From contig CM075783.1 in assembly GCA_037974665.1 (NCBI GenBank), forward strand, positions 15,284,762 through 15,348,761: a stretch of 64,000 nucleotides of DNA, written 5' to 3'. Shown one piece after another: positions 35,627 through 47,580 of this stretch (position 1 is its first letter; each line of letters starts with the position of its first letter). Source of the stretch: Ehretia macrophylla. Taxonomy: Eukaryota; Streptophyta; Magnoliopsida; Boraginales; Ehretiaceae. The position numbers and the translations under genes were made by a program. The notes below the pieces were generated by a model that ran no database searches, was not told the DNA's origin, and saw nothing but the letters and a program-made list of their open reading frames with translations.

Positions 35627-35860
35627 CTGTAGTAATCGGTTCATCGGAACAGGCCGCTTCAAATCCCAACTAATTTCTGAAACAGCACGTAGCTGACTGG
35701 GAGTAAGGGCATATGGAAGAGTCTTCAAAAATATCTTGGTAAGACTGGACCATTCTTCTATGAAGACTGGATTTAGTTCAGGCTTCCTGGATCGCTCCAG
35801 CAATGCATCTTTTTCAAATTCTGTGCCAAGACCTTCAAGCATTTGGAACAACTTTCCCAA
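35627..35860 (-). pseudogene. RecG exon 8 (Q-motif region, last exon seen)
   Basis: 234 bp (78 codons) from GATTTTAG|TTGGG to CTACAG|GTCTTG. It encodes LGKLFQMLEGLGTEFE, then LPYALTPSQLRAVSEI and RPVPMNRLLQ. In RecG this is followed directly by the Walker A loop of the first helicase domain, so the catalytic half starts in the next exon, which I cannot find to the left. Confidence 0.92.
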
Positions 35861-37036
35861 CTAAAATCAAAAAGATAATTACACCGGTTGATGAGTAAAC
35901 TATGCCAGAAGATATATCTTACACAATCACCAAATAAGCAAGAGATGCATAAGCTCAGAACAGCTTGATAGACGATGTTAACTATAATATACCTCAAATA
36001 ACAAACTTGATGAATATATATATAAAGGAATGGTCTTTGCAGCTGCTCACAGAAGCAGAGTAAACCTAGTCGGTGTTCTAATAACAAATCATTCCTCGAA
36101 CAAAGAAAAGGAAAAGATATTGTTAAAGAGCATTTTTGTCAAATATTCTCATAATTACTTAACAAATATAAAACAACAGTCAGCATGTAATTTGGTAATT
36201 TTTGTCCCTCCAGAAACTACATGAATAACTGACATGCACACTCCATCATGACTTCCACTCCATCTACAATCAGATTACATAGTGTAACAGCAGAATAGTT
36301 AGCATTCCCAAGTGTTGGAAAAAGGTTGATGAATTTACACCCCAGAAGAAAGTAAAATAGAGAAATTTACTATGTTTTCATTTGAAGGGAAATTTGAATG
36401 ATACTTACAAGAGAACCATGCAGAAATTGTCTTGAAACAAGAGAATAAAGAGAAACTGAAATATCTCAATACAGAAAACAACTCAGGTTTGTATTGGTAG
36501 AAACACTCTTTTCCACAAAATAAGCTAACAAGTTCTGGCAGCTCAATATGGACGCTTCATGCCTTTACTCTAAACATGAGGATAATGGGGAAGAGACCTC
36601 AAATTTTATAAGCTGGGGACAGAATGGAGTCCTGGTGCAGAACAATACTAAGAACCTGTTAGAACATAACAAACATACACAATGTCCTACAATGATGAGT
36701 TACCCAGCTAATGTCATAAAAAAATAACGAGGTAACAAGATTTCTATATTCTACAATGGAAAAAAAAATGAAACAATTGACTTGTTATTCAGAATAAACA
36801 TACAGGGAGAGATTCGAAATCAATGCACTAAACTCTGCTGCGCAAGTGAACAGACGGCCGTGAATAATTAGGACAACCAACCAAACTAGCAAATAAAGCA
36901 AAATATATGGAAGAGATCAGATAGGTCATCATTGGGGCATACCTAATGAACCACTTATCAAGTTACTTGCTTACAGCATTACAATCAACGACGAGGGTAG
37001 AAACAGCGGAACATCAATTAAAGAAGTTACAATTAC
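35861..37036. other. RecG intron 7 region
   Basis: AT-rich sequence between RecG exons 8 and 7. I see no further gene or clear transposon in it. Confidence 0.6.
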
Positions 37037-37126
37037 CTGAAGATAGAAAAACTCATCAAATATAAGCCGTTTGCGAGCTAAGTCAGCTTCCTTTAAATTC
37101 TTAGGCTGGTGGATTCCAAGATATGC
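37037..37126 (-). pseudogene. RecG exon 7
   Basis: 90 bp (30 codons, phase 0) from ATTCAG|GCATAT to CTTCAG|GTAATT. It encodes YLGIHQPKNLKEADLARK and IFDEFFYLQ, a highly conserved block before the helicase core. Confidence 0.9.
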
Positions 37127-37759
37127 CTGAATTATTAACCAAAACTCATTGTTCCACCAGAAAAATAACTTCCATTTGTAACACACGAATGTATCACGTA
37201 CATGAGGTTTTTCTGGCAGAACACTGGAAGTCCTCCAGTGATACGTATAATAAGGAATTACAGGTGCCCAGTAATTTATTCTTCACCACATTCATTGCTA
37301 GTAGGTTACTTAAATTCAAAGTGTAACTACTACCATGTGGCTAAGTCACAATGATTATCTCCAATAATATGCAAAGCAAGACCAAAAGGGAAGCAGGAGA
37401 AAATGTGAGAGCACAGCACATTCAAATTGTGAAATCTTTTAGAGCATCAATAGAACCAAAATACAGCATATAACTATAAGCTTTACCTTTGAAGGTTTCA
37501 ATCTTTAAAGGACTAAACAGATCGAGAACTAATTATTGCAATTCCCATACAACAAAGATAACTATTTCAGCTATAGGCAACCATCTCCTTCTCTTTTTAA
37601 GTTTTTAACTTATTATGAATTTATATGTAGCCTGGCAGTTCCCTCTAGCTACTCAAATCCGTTATATTGCCCCTTCTTAACTACTTTCAGACTCTTGTTC
37701 CCACCCCCTCAGCAGCCCCAAACTCTCCTACTGTCCTCTTAAAAAAATGCTAGGCCTTT

Positions 37760-40171
37760 TGTCACGCCCCAACTCGACCCCACCTATAATCAGTCAGGAC
37801 GCAACGGAATTTCGACAGCATAACGACAGTAAATAGGTTTCCGAGGTTCTAAACCAACCTCATAAATCATCATACATCCAGTAATTCCTCAATACAAACA
37901 ACAACATATAACACAACCATATTATACAATAAACCATCCTCGTTATACGCCTCCGTTCCAACATGACATACAATACCTCAACTTTATCATACATTTCAAA
38001 AGTAAGTTGAGACACAACTACAACTTAACCATAGACAAAAGAAAGCCACTAAATTAACATCGTTTGGATCATCATCTTTCAACATCTATTACAATAAGAA
38101 CCACAAAGCATATAAAAGTCTATTAAGCTAATATACATAACATTAAACAACATATAATCATGGATAAGACTCGGGAACATATGACTCGTCCACGTAAGGC
38201 ACATTTTCCTCCTCAGGAGGCACGTACCCGTAATCCGGCTCTGCAACACTTGTAAGCATGCAATAATAGAGAGTGAGCTTATATACATAAGCCCAGTGAG
38301 GATCCGATAGATCTCGACAGTATTCACTACGCTCCTTGGATTTAGTCCTTTGAGCAAGTAAACACACAACAACAATAATAACATTATCATCACATAACTA
38401 TATAACCATTCATTAAAGGATACTCTATTTGGTGTAGCTCCAAACGCCATCACGATCTCAACCGTTCTTCTTATAACTCCCAATTACTCACGCACCCGAG
38501 GTACCTCACTAGCCCCTCCCTCCATGACACCTCCGTCATGCGAGCTGGGGGTAGCCTATGGCAGTCATGCCGTTATCAACCCGACAGCCCGACGCTGCCC
38601 GAGAGGTGGCACACACATACCAAGACTCCATAATCATCAATCATCAATCAATCAATTGGGAGATCAGCAACAAAAGTGCCCGATTCCCGAACTCAATAAT
38701 AATCAATCAATAACATCAATATATCATCAATATTAAATTAAACAACAAACAACGTAGTTAGATGACAAAGTAGGCCATCTAACCGGACATGCATAATATA
38801 CATAATTAAACTCTAAATTACTCATCAACAACTCACCATTCATCACTCGAACACTACCCAACCATCTAAAGACATCGTTCAAGAAATTAAAGAATGACAA
38901 CCTAAACTTCTAAAATTCAGAACTTACAATCTACTAATCCAAACATTGCCAAATCAGTTCCTATCACTCACCCATTCAACCTACTACATTAGCCCTCTCG
39001 GAAATCCACCATAACACCTCCAAATCATGCCCGATAACCCTAAAACCCTAAGATGTCATGGCTGGATTTTCCGGATTTTCACACAAACAATGTAATCGAA
39101 AATTCGGCATTACAACAGCGCTAACACGTAATTATCAAGTATTTAGAAATCGACGGCAATCGATTTCGATCAACACAACTCATTTAATTCAACTTTGAAC
39201 ATTTTAATCAAAATTAAATACCCGGAAAATAAAAATTATGCTACATCCGACAGAAATTCGTAGTATTAGTATATAATGATCCCTAGCATGCAAGGAGCAA
39301 TAATCTATCATCAGATTTCAATTCTAACGGTTCAATCTTCATTTATACGCAAAAATACAAAAATGACATTTTGAGATCTAGAATTTTTCTCTCACCTTAG
39401 ATGCGATATAAGCCTAGGAATGCGTGCTATGCGTGCCCAACAAGCAGAATCCAAGTCGGTGCGAAGTTTCACGGACAAAAACTAGGTTTTTCTTTGAAAA
39501 ATTGGATTGAAAAGCTTGAGTTTTCTCTTCTCTTTTTCTCCCTCTTTCTCACGGCAATGTGTGTGTTTGTGGAGTGTGTTTTGTGTTGTGTGAGTGTGTG
39601 TAGGTGATAGTATATAATTAAAAGCTTGGTCAATTAAAAAAATGCAAAGTCAAAGTTAGTTTAAATAGGTATTTTTGTGTTTTTAATGACTTTAATTGTA
39701 TTTTAATGCTCACCAAATTAAAAATAATTATGCAACCCCCAAGATATCTCAAGTGGATTATTTTTAGGTGACAAGAAGTTTTACAATCCAACAATTTCAC
39801 CCGAGTCGGCTTAAAACTCGATTTTCGCAAAAGTCGGTGTAAAAATCCTAATAAATTCTTAAGCCGATTTTAAAACCGTTTTCATCAAACACAGGTCTAT
39901 TAAAGTCCGTGGACTAGGTCTAGAAGGGTTAAAAAGACCAGTTTCAAAATTTTAGCGGACGTGTTTCGAAAACACTATTCACTGAAAATCGACGATAAAA
40001 TTTCTGACTCCGTTTTTGATGAAAATTTCATGAATGCACATTTAGCACGTATTAGGAGTATTGACATCAAAATTATAATTTTCTAGGTCCTATAGCACAT
40101 AAACAGATCATATGCACGCAAAACGAGGTATAGCACGTAAAACGAGATAAGCAGGAAAGTGGGGTTTCACA
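37760..40171 (-). mobile_element. Solo Tekay-type LTR in RecG intron 6
   Basis: 2412 bp, TGTCACGCCCC to GGGGTTTCACA on the plus strand, with a perfect 5-bp duplication CCTTT (37755-37759 and 40172-40176). It has no internal sequence, so it arose by LTR-LTR recombination. It is more diverged from the other Tekay LTRs, with several small indels. The donor context is kept (intron start 39395, minus strand) and so is the hairpin (38275-38294). The acceptor region has changed: the TTTCAG is replaced by GTGTTGCAG, ending at 38241. Confidence 0.93.
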
Positions 40172-40428
40172 CCTTTCCTTTATGATCAGCTAAATTGAAA
40201 TCCAAACTGTTCTCCATAATTTTCAAGATTTCACAGTCAAAGCATTGTATCAAATGCTTCCTGTCCTGTCATTTTCAAGCTCCATCATCATCAAAGGATG
40301 ACATACTAGCAGCGCTTTCCCCATAAATACTAATGCATACTACAAGGCCCACTGAGTGCTGTCACAATTAGATAAAAAACCAGTTTCCCTCTTTTCCAGG
40401 TGCTTTTGCAAGTTTTTGTGCTTCGTTT

Positions 40429-40522
40429 TATATATATATATATATATATAAACTAAGAAAGCATAGATATCGATGGGGCACGTGAGAATGACATTGGCAT
40501 ACATATACATACATACATACAC
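40429..40522. repeat. TA and CATA microsatellites
   Basis: A run of TA dinucleotides lies at about 40431-40450 and a CATA tetranucleotide run at about 40501-40522, both in RecG intron 6. Confidence 0.85.
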
Positions 40523-40779
40523 AAGACACATTTTCTCAAATGTTTCTGGACCCTAAAAGAAGATCACCGTACCAGGCAATATGCGGGCAGCTTACAAGAG
40601 ATTGTCGCTTACGCTACTTTGAAACAATATTTAGCTTAGGCCAATCGACAAAGTCACACTGGGGATATCTATAATTGGCCTAAACAACTTTCAGTTCAGG
40701 CCAAAAGTAATTATAAAACAGACCAATAGAAAAAGCACATAAAGAAGACCTTCAGAAAGGCATAATCTTGTATACTTAC

Positions 40780-40861
40780 ATCATGGAGGCGGAAAAGTCC
40801 AAATTCCTGAATTATATCTCTTGGAATGGGATCCAAATTCGCAGGAAACATCTTTAAAGCT
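40780..40861 (-). pseudogene. RecG exon 6
   Basis: 82 bp from TTTTCCAG|A to CATGAT|GTAAGT. It encodes ALKMFPANLDPIP and IIQEFGLFRLHD. The leading A needs a preceding phase-2 exon. It is too short to stand alone as an open frame, and was recognised by matching the expected PSKGG...DPIP segment of plant RecG. Confidence 0.85.
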
Positions 40862-41412
40862 CTGGAAAATGCAAAAAGCACTATAAGACAGGAATGAACA
40901 CTTTCAATCCAGTAAAAGTAAATAATTCTAACGGAAAGGACAGTTACTAATCAACTACATCATCTCACCACTTTAATAGAACTATTTGATATAGCCAGAT
41001 ATATTTCTATCATCTTACACATTTTATATGGAACAACGTGTTAGTTATTTTGAGTCTGTCCCATATCAACAGGCTCTCTACCTCTTTTTTCATTAGAACA
41101 TAGAAGATGTCGCCATAAAGCAAGAAATGAATTATTGGGATATTCCTTAGTTGCTCCCCTATAAATAATCTTGCTCTTCTAACCCTTAAGAAAATCTCAA
41201 GTTTGGAGAACATCAAAACATGGCTGCCGCCAATAACTCCCTCGATCACCACCTTTAGCTTCTTCTATTTTTCTTCTTCTACCTTCTCTACCTCTGTTAT
41301 CTCTCTTCCAGATATCTATTCATCTATTTACTTTCCTTCTCTTTCTCTAATATTCAAAGAAACTTCTTAGAACTGTTTGCTGCTCTTTTTAAGTCACATT
41401 TTCAAGGCATGA

Positions 41413-41833
41413 ATACTATGGTCATTGCACAAAGTAAAAGCAGTGAATATAGATTTATAGAAAAAAAAATTGAAAAAAAGAAAGGCCTTCTTGACAATAC
41501 CATGGTCATTACACAAAGTCAAAGCAGTGACTTTTTTTTTTTTTTTTTTGAAAAATGAATAACTTTTATTAATAAGCACCATGGTGGTGCAATCAAAAGC
41601 TATTTACATCAACATCGTAAAATATCTATACATTCTTGAATACTATCTACATCTACCTTACAAGATCCTTTAGTCCAAAAACATAGATCGTAAAAACAAT
41701 GGCTTTTAAGGACACTAGAGTCGATTCCTCCCCTTCAAATGCTCTTCGATTTCATTCCTTCCATATAGTCAAGGCAATGACTATAGATTTGAAAAAATGA
41801 AAAACTGAAAAAAAAAAAATGGCCTTCTTGACA
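41413..41833. repeat. About 80-bp tandem duplication split by an L1 tail
   Basis: ATGGTCATTGCACAAAGT...GGCCTTCTTGACA (41418-41497) is repeated from ATGGTCATTACACAAAGT at 41502. The second copy is interrupted after AAAGCAGTGAC and resumes with TATAGATTTG near 41782, ending with GGCCTTCTTGACA at about 41833. Confidence 0.7.
41533..41767 (-). mobile_element. 5'-truncated L1-type LINE, 3' tail only
   Basis: On the minus strand the sequence carries TIWKE and NRRAFEGEES, the conserved C-terminal zf-RVT region of plant L1 reverse transcriptase ORFs, then an untranslated tail and a poly(A) seen as T18 at 41532-41549. Imperfect 15-bp repeats GTCAAAGCAGTGACT (41518-41532) and GTCAAGGCAATGACT (41768-41782) look like its target duplication. 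The exact inner boundary is approximate. Confidence 0.65.
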
Positions 41834-42570
41834 TTTTATTCATGGTTCAGATAGCTACCTTGGATTTACCCCTAACCTCAAAGCATTAGATGTCTTTCAC
41901 CCCCAACATTGATCAGATATATTCAGGAAGACTCCTGCCATTCCTTAAGACCAACGGGTAGTACAGGAGCATTCAATTATATAGTGACTATGCCTTATTA
42001 TGCACTCTATTTACTTCCAAGAATTTGAAATTATTGTGCACTATTTGCAATCTACCCTCCTCTTAGCATCTTAAATGCAGTATCAAAAAAGATTCCCTTC
42101 CCCAGATATTTCAAATTTTGTATGAGCATGAAAGAGCCCCCATAGACAAACAACAGAAGCCTCTAGCTCATAACTTAACTCATCTGCAGACCTTGAGTTG
42201 GCATATACTTTACCGTTCAATATGCCAATGGGATAAGAAGAATCAAGTACACCATAACAGACAAGGTATGTTTTACATGAGTCAAATACACTGAAAACCA
42301 AAGATATGGAAACACAAATAAGCACACCCACAGATGAATCAATTTGTTTTAAAAATTAAATAAGCAGTAGGGCAGCAGCAGAAAGCATATTAAGCTAGCT
42401 ACATCACTTATCACTAAAGTCTGAAATGAAGGAAACATAAGAAGGCTCCCTCATTCCCCCATACCACCAAAGAGAAAGTGAAGAAACAATTAAGAGGATT
42501 GAGAATTCATGACAACAATATATACAACTGAGATTTTATTGACTTCAATAAATTGGCTGAGGAAAAAAAC

Positions 42571-42741
42571 CTTGATATTATGTCCCTCAAAAAGTTTGGC
42601 TTTTGGCTTTAGACCTCCTTTGGAAGGATGTATGGGGAACAGCTTCCCTTCCGCACAAAGAGATGAATCCTCTTCGCCTTCAAGTGTATCAATATGATAC
42701 TCCCTCATTTCATAATGATCTTTAGCTTGCAAAGCCCGCAC
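42571..42741 (-). pseudogene. RecG exon 5 with 7-bp duplication
   Basis: 171 bp from GAAAAG|GTGCGG to TCAAG|GTTTTT. It encodes VRALQAKDHYEMREYHID and PSKGGLKP. Then AAAGCCA is present twice in tandem (about 42589-42602), after which the conserved FLRDIIS is found in another frame. Without the extra 7 bp the exon would be 164 bp and end in phase 2, exactly what exon 6 requires; with it, phase is lost. Confidence 0.88.
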
Positions 42742-43689
42742 CTTTTCAAGGCAATATTCAGGAAAACATTTAGGAAACAATAACAAGGAGGCCAACATGT
42801 AGACCATCAAATATGATCAGCAGAGCATCATCATTACTCTTCCATCTGTTACCCAAAAGTAAAATAAGAAACAACAATCAAGTATAATTACATGTCGAAA
42901 AGCTAGTTGTTCTCTTGAACAACAGCTAAGTCAATGTGAAGCTGGAACAATAGCTATGTCAATGTGAAGCTGGAGTACAAAAACTTAGCATGAGCAAAAT
43001 AGTCGTTTGGCAAAATGGGAAGAGTCTCAGAGCTGGCTAAACTGAATGGATCAGTCTCCTACTTTTGGTTCCTCTTTCTCTTCAGATAAGTATCAAAACA
43101 TAACCACAACTTCCCGAATTTTTCAATTCTAGGAAACTGGGCAGTTGAAGGCTTAATTCATAATAATACATGGAACGGCATCAAAAGATTAGATAGAAAT
43201 TAGGACAGAATGCCAGAATTGCCGCTGAGAATCACAAGAAAATGCTCCTCAGCTAGCCCTGCTACAATGTTGTTAGTAATAGCTGCAAAATATCAACCAT
43301 ACTGGATGAAAACACTACATAATAAAATGAAAGTTTATTTCCTTCTCAGCATCGTCCTCTCATTTATGCTGTCACAATTTCAAATTTATGTAATGGAGAT
43401 AACATTTTTTCTTTCTCCCTCATAGAGGAAATAAGTAAGGTGGTATACTATATTTATCCGCTTATTGGAACTCCTTCCAATGACCTATGCATTCTGTTTA
43501 TCATTTCAGTTGGACGACCCATTAATCCAATTTGAGGAAGAAAGGAACTCTTTCCATTTTTGTAGGGGCTTGGAGCAGATGAAGCCTTCTTTCTTCTTGG
43601 TCCGCTTTGGCTCCTGATCTTGAGCTCTTGACCTTCCAATATCACCCTCATATAAAAGAAATTTCAACCTAAGGGGCCTTCCCTCTTAA

Positions 43690-43870
43690 GCTTAATATTA
43701 AAAATGTCAGACTTATCGAAAAAAAAAAATGTATTAAACGTTACCATAACAGCTACATACGTTACAGTTTTAAAGGGAATATCATCACTCAAATCTAAAG
43801 AGTAAGTTCCCTTAAACTCCATGCCCATTACAAAAGGAATACTACTATTGGAACAGAGGGAGTATTACTC
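43690..43870. mobile_element. Partial MITE-like segment
   Basis: ATTGGAACAGAGGGAGTATTA near 43848-43866 is the reverse complement of the TACTCCCTCNGTTCCAAT terminus common to many plant MITEs. The opposite terminus is not recognisable, so the boundaries are approximate and the element is probably truncated. Confidence 0.35.
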
Positions 43871-44021
43871 AAGGTACTCAAAAAAATGGAATTTACATTT
43901 CTAAATTTGGATTCTCTAATATCATGAATCCTCCAATCTTCAGTTTCTTAAAATCCTTAAAGCGCCTGTGCAATCAACCATTGGCAAAAAATGCATGAGT
44001 TATGCCCATCAAAATTATCAG

Positions 44022-44511
44022 TTAGGCTCCGTTCGTTTGCCGTAAATTTTTTCCTAGAAAATATTTTTCTGATTTTCCAGTGTTCGGTCAACTAAAAATA
44101 TTTTCAGTCAATGTAAAAAATTAGTTATAAGGAGTATATAATGTTTTCATGTACTTTAGGTTTGTAAAACATTTTTCACTCCACACTTCACCCCAAACCC
44201 CACCTCACCCCCACCTACCACCTCTTCCCGTCCCCCCTCACCCACCCCACCCATCACACCCATTAATACATGTGTTTTTATATATCTCTTCCAGTCACCC
44301 ACCACCCACCCCAAATCCTACCCATAGATATACATATATATGCGCGTGAATTTTGATATACCCTTTGAAGGTTGTGCGTGGGTGTGTATTTGTAAAATTC
44401 TTCCATCAAAAAATGTTTTCCGGTGTAACAACCAACCACAAGAAGATATTCTATTTTCCAAATAATATTTTCATCTATCAAATTATTTTCCTGCAAATAA
44501 ATGGAGCCTAA
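44022..44511. mobile_element. MITE-like element with short terminal inverted repeats
   Basis: About 490 bp starting TTAGGCTCCGTTCG and ending GGAGCCTAA, a 9-bp terminal inverted repeat. The interior has repeated TTTTCC and GAAAATATTTT motifs typical of dicot MITEs and no coding capacity. The GGCTCC ends flanked by TTA/TAA suggest PIF/Harbinger, but a clean target duplication is not evident. Confidence 0.5.
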
Positions 44512-44903
44512 GTTCACTAGCAATTGCAAGCACAAACTATATTCAGGGACCTAGGATAGGAGGTATTGCACAAACCTGTGTTTCTAATAAATTTGCAGAG
44601 AGCAATTGCCGTGAACAACTACATTTCAACACTTGACATTCCAATCCCACCAAACTTTTCTAAACTATTCCCAAGAGCTACATCATCGGCAGATACCACA
44701 ATATTTATTATTAAAAATATTACTAAAAGCTAATATTTCTCATGATAGGTATCCACTGCTAAAATGTTTCTCACGCGAAGCATCCACTTCACTATGTAAA
44801 AGAACATTATAGGGATTAGGTTCAATTTCTTGAAGGAACTACTTGTGAAACAAGAACCAACACTAATACTACAAATGCTTTGATCAATCTTACATTTACT
44901 CAC

Positions 44904-45141
44904 CTTACCACTAACACATACAATGTATCCTTCCTTGTACTTCCCCTGTATACTTCTGAGAAAAGGTCGATATGTGAAGCGGGTACCATGGAAAAATTGC
45001 TTCAAATGTAAATATATTGTTCTCTTCTTCCCCTTATTAGCTTCATCACCATCAATTAAACATTCAGAAGTTGACTCTTCTGCAATTTCACAAGCCACAA
45101 CAACCTCAAGAAAAGAAAAGGAATAACTAGCCTTGATTCCT
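44904..45141 (-). pseudogene. RecG exon 4 (wedge/OB fold)
   Basis: 238 bp from TATGCAG|A to GGTAAG|GTGAGT. It encodes FSFLEVVVACEIAEES, then KRTIYLHLKQFFHGTRFTY and YIVCVSGK. Its first base completes the Arg codon left by exon 3, which confirms that the two exons join across the Athila-like insertion. Confidence 0.9.
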
Positions 45142-46092
45142 CTGCATAGTAATATTTACAAATATGGAGATTAGATATGAAGTCACCAGCCATTGTATAA
45201 TAATGAGTAGACAAAAACATAAATGAGTATAAATGGATGCATTCAATTTAATATCAGACTTTCTCACACACCTGACCTTTCTCTTGACCTTGAAAAGGAT
45301 TGACAAAACTGCTAAGCATGTTTCACCTTGAACTGAATATAATATCATTGCGTTTAATATTCATGTGCAAACTTATAGATAATTCAAGTACAAGAATTAA
45401 GTTTTGCATTTATAAGTTGAGATTAATCATTCCCCTCAAATTGCAATATGCAATATCCACAAACATGTGAGTAATGAAATTCTTTGTAAAGTTAAATTAA
45501 AAGGGAAAAGTGTCTATGCTTTAAATTATTATATAATCATATTCAAACTTACTCCTGGAATTTTCAGAAAATCTAACATCAAAGCAGTAGATTGAATGGC
45601 AAAGCACCTTACATGCTACTAAAGGATATCTATTTTCATGAGGACTTGATTTTCTACAGGAGCGTGGCTCCCAAAGAGCACGTACACTGATTTGCTTTAA
45701 CCACCTTTGGGTACATAAACAACAAATTTATATGACACCAAAGACCCTTTAAACATTATATAAAGTACCTTTGACAACATTAATTACCTAGTAACCTCCT
45801 AAGGGAGCATTTTTGTTCTATATCAACTCCATAAGGTTGAAGGTGAAAGCAATCAAAAGTGTTTAGGAACACAGTTCAAAAAAGAAAATTAAAATAGTAA
45901 TATGCTTCTAAAAATTTGAAATAAGTAATAACATCTTGACATTGTGCCCAAGTAAGCCAAATGAGAGAGAGAGATAGAGAAAAGAGAAAAAAGACCAGGA
46001 TGCAATAGCAAGCTCTAGAAAAACTTCTTTCCATCCAATAACTTTTGTGAAGCTTGTTCCATTGTCTTTTATTTCAAGAGATAGTTTATCAC

Positions 46093-47322
46093 TGTTGGGT
46101 GTAATATTGATATATTATTTCAGTATCTTTTCACTTAAATTTTATTCGTTCTTGAGTAATTTATGAGCAATTTAATTGGTTCCATGTTTGTTTTGTGATG
46201 TAGGTAAATTATATAAGGAGACATGGATTTTTGAGGCCAAGATTGAAGGGAAATGACTGAGGCAATCTTTTATGTAGTTCGTAAAGAAATTAAAGAGAAA
46301 ATAGAAGTAGTGCAATCATAGCGCAGCTGCGCAGCGACGCATGATTTTTAAGGGCAATTTGGTAAAAAGGCGCGAAAAGAAGAAAACCCTACGATAAAAA
46401 GAGTATCAGACGTTGAAAAGAGAGAGTTTCTTGGTTGGCTGCTAGTTCCTGGGGAGAAAAAGCGAAAGTTTGGAGAGGAGAAAACGCAAGAAAACACAGG
46501 ATTGACGAGGAAAGACGGATCAGAGACAAGATTAGCCACGACTTTTTTGAGATTTCTAGTTTTCTCTCTCTCTCATCATGAATTTTAACAGATTCTTGAT
46601 TTCATTTACGTTGATTATGAGTTGTTAAATTACTTTTCTAGGGCTACAATGTAGCCAGATTTTGATTACCGGAATTATGTTGAATTGATTGGTTGATTGA
46701 TTATTCTATTTTTATGCTGAATATTTCACACTATACGTAATGCTTGTGATTATCTGGCCAATAATTGCTTGTTTTGTGGTTTAGTTTGAGACTGAGAAGT
46801 GATAACTAAACTAGACTATGTGTGGAGTATCATTAAATTGTCATAAGCTAGAGATAGTTATGAGATCTAGTGCAACATTTAAATTTCTAGAGCTTAATGC
46901 ATTCTATAAGTTCATAGTTATCAAAGAGATGTAGGTAACTTGCTTATTAGGGTAGGGTATTGATGCTTGAGAAATATTAGTATCTACCTTAGTGAAATTG
47001 TTGGCAGCATAAGAAATAGTCGTCAATTAGATTTAATCAACAGATTCGAGTAGGATAAATCTTGGTGAAATCGTAATCCCTAGAACTCTTCAATTATTGA
47101 ATCAAATTTTTCATCAAATTCGCATTTGCTTAGTTGTTATTTTCGTTAGTTTTGTTATATCTTTAGTTTTTAATTACAAATTCCCAAGTTTTGGTCATCT
47201 GAATAAAATTAAACCTAAACCAATTTCGGTAGTTAATAATCTCAGTCCTTGTGGGAATGATCTTTATTCATCATTTTATTACTTGTTGCGATACGTGCAC
47301 TTACGTTAGAAATTACACAACA
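46093..47322 (+). repeat. 5' LTR of Athila-like element
   Basis: 1230 bp, TGTTGGGTG to ACACAACA. It is about the same length as the 3' LTR, with scattered substitutions between the two. Confidence 0.9.
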
Positions 47323-47328
47323 AGTTTT

Positions 47329-47346
47329 TGGCGCCGTTGTCGGGGA
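47329..47346 (+). other. Primer binding site, Asp tRNA
   Basis: TGGCGCCGTTGTCGGGGA, starting 6 nt after the LTR, matches the Asp tRNA 3' end with one mismatch. This is the primer used by Athila-type elements. Confidence 0.88.
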
Positions 47347-47580
47347 TTGTGCCATTTATTAATATTGATATCAAATAGCTTTAATTTTAATTTGGATTTT
47401 ATTTTATTTTGTTTTTGTTTTCTTATTTTGTGTTGTTTGCGTTTCAGAAACATTTTTTTTTCTAGGTGTATGCGAAAGTTGGGAGGTTCCAATTTGTTGC
47501 CTTTTGATCCTGAGATAGAACGCACTTGTTGAAAGAATAGAAAGGATAAAAGAGTTACTACGCATCATCTTCAAGATACC

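Larger units (their letters stand above)
42742..44903. other. RecG intron 4 region
   Basis: A 2.2-kb intron between exons 5 and 4. It holds two MITE-like segments (entered separately) and otherwise unrecognised AT-rich sequence. Confidence 0.55.

Noticed and set aside
14673..38736. Recurring 71-codon frames beginning MTSPSCELG or MTPPSCELG
   Set aside because: They occur once in each Tekay LTR (or LTR fragment), antisense to the element. Their similarity follows from LTR identity, not from selection on a protein.
13794..39607. Recurring 67-68-codon frames beginning MRYKPRNACYAC
   Set aside because: Again one per Tekay LTR, antisense, crossing the CA repeat. They are explained by LTR copies.
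41010..41252. 80-codon minus-strand frame in RecG intron 5
   Set aside because: No similarity to a RecG exon and no splice phases that would fit between exons 5 and 6, which already join directly.
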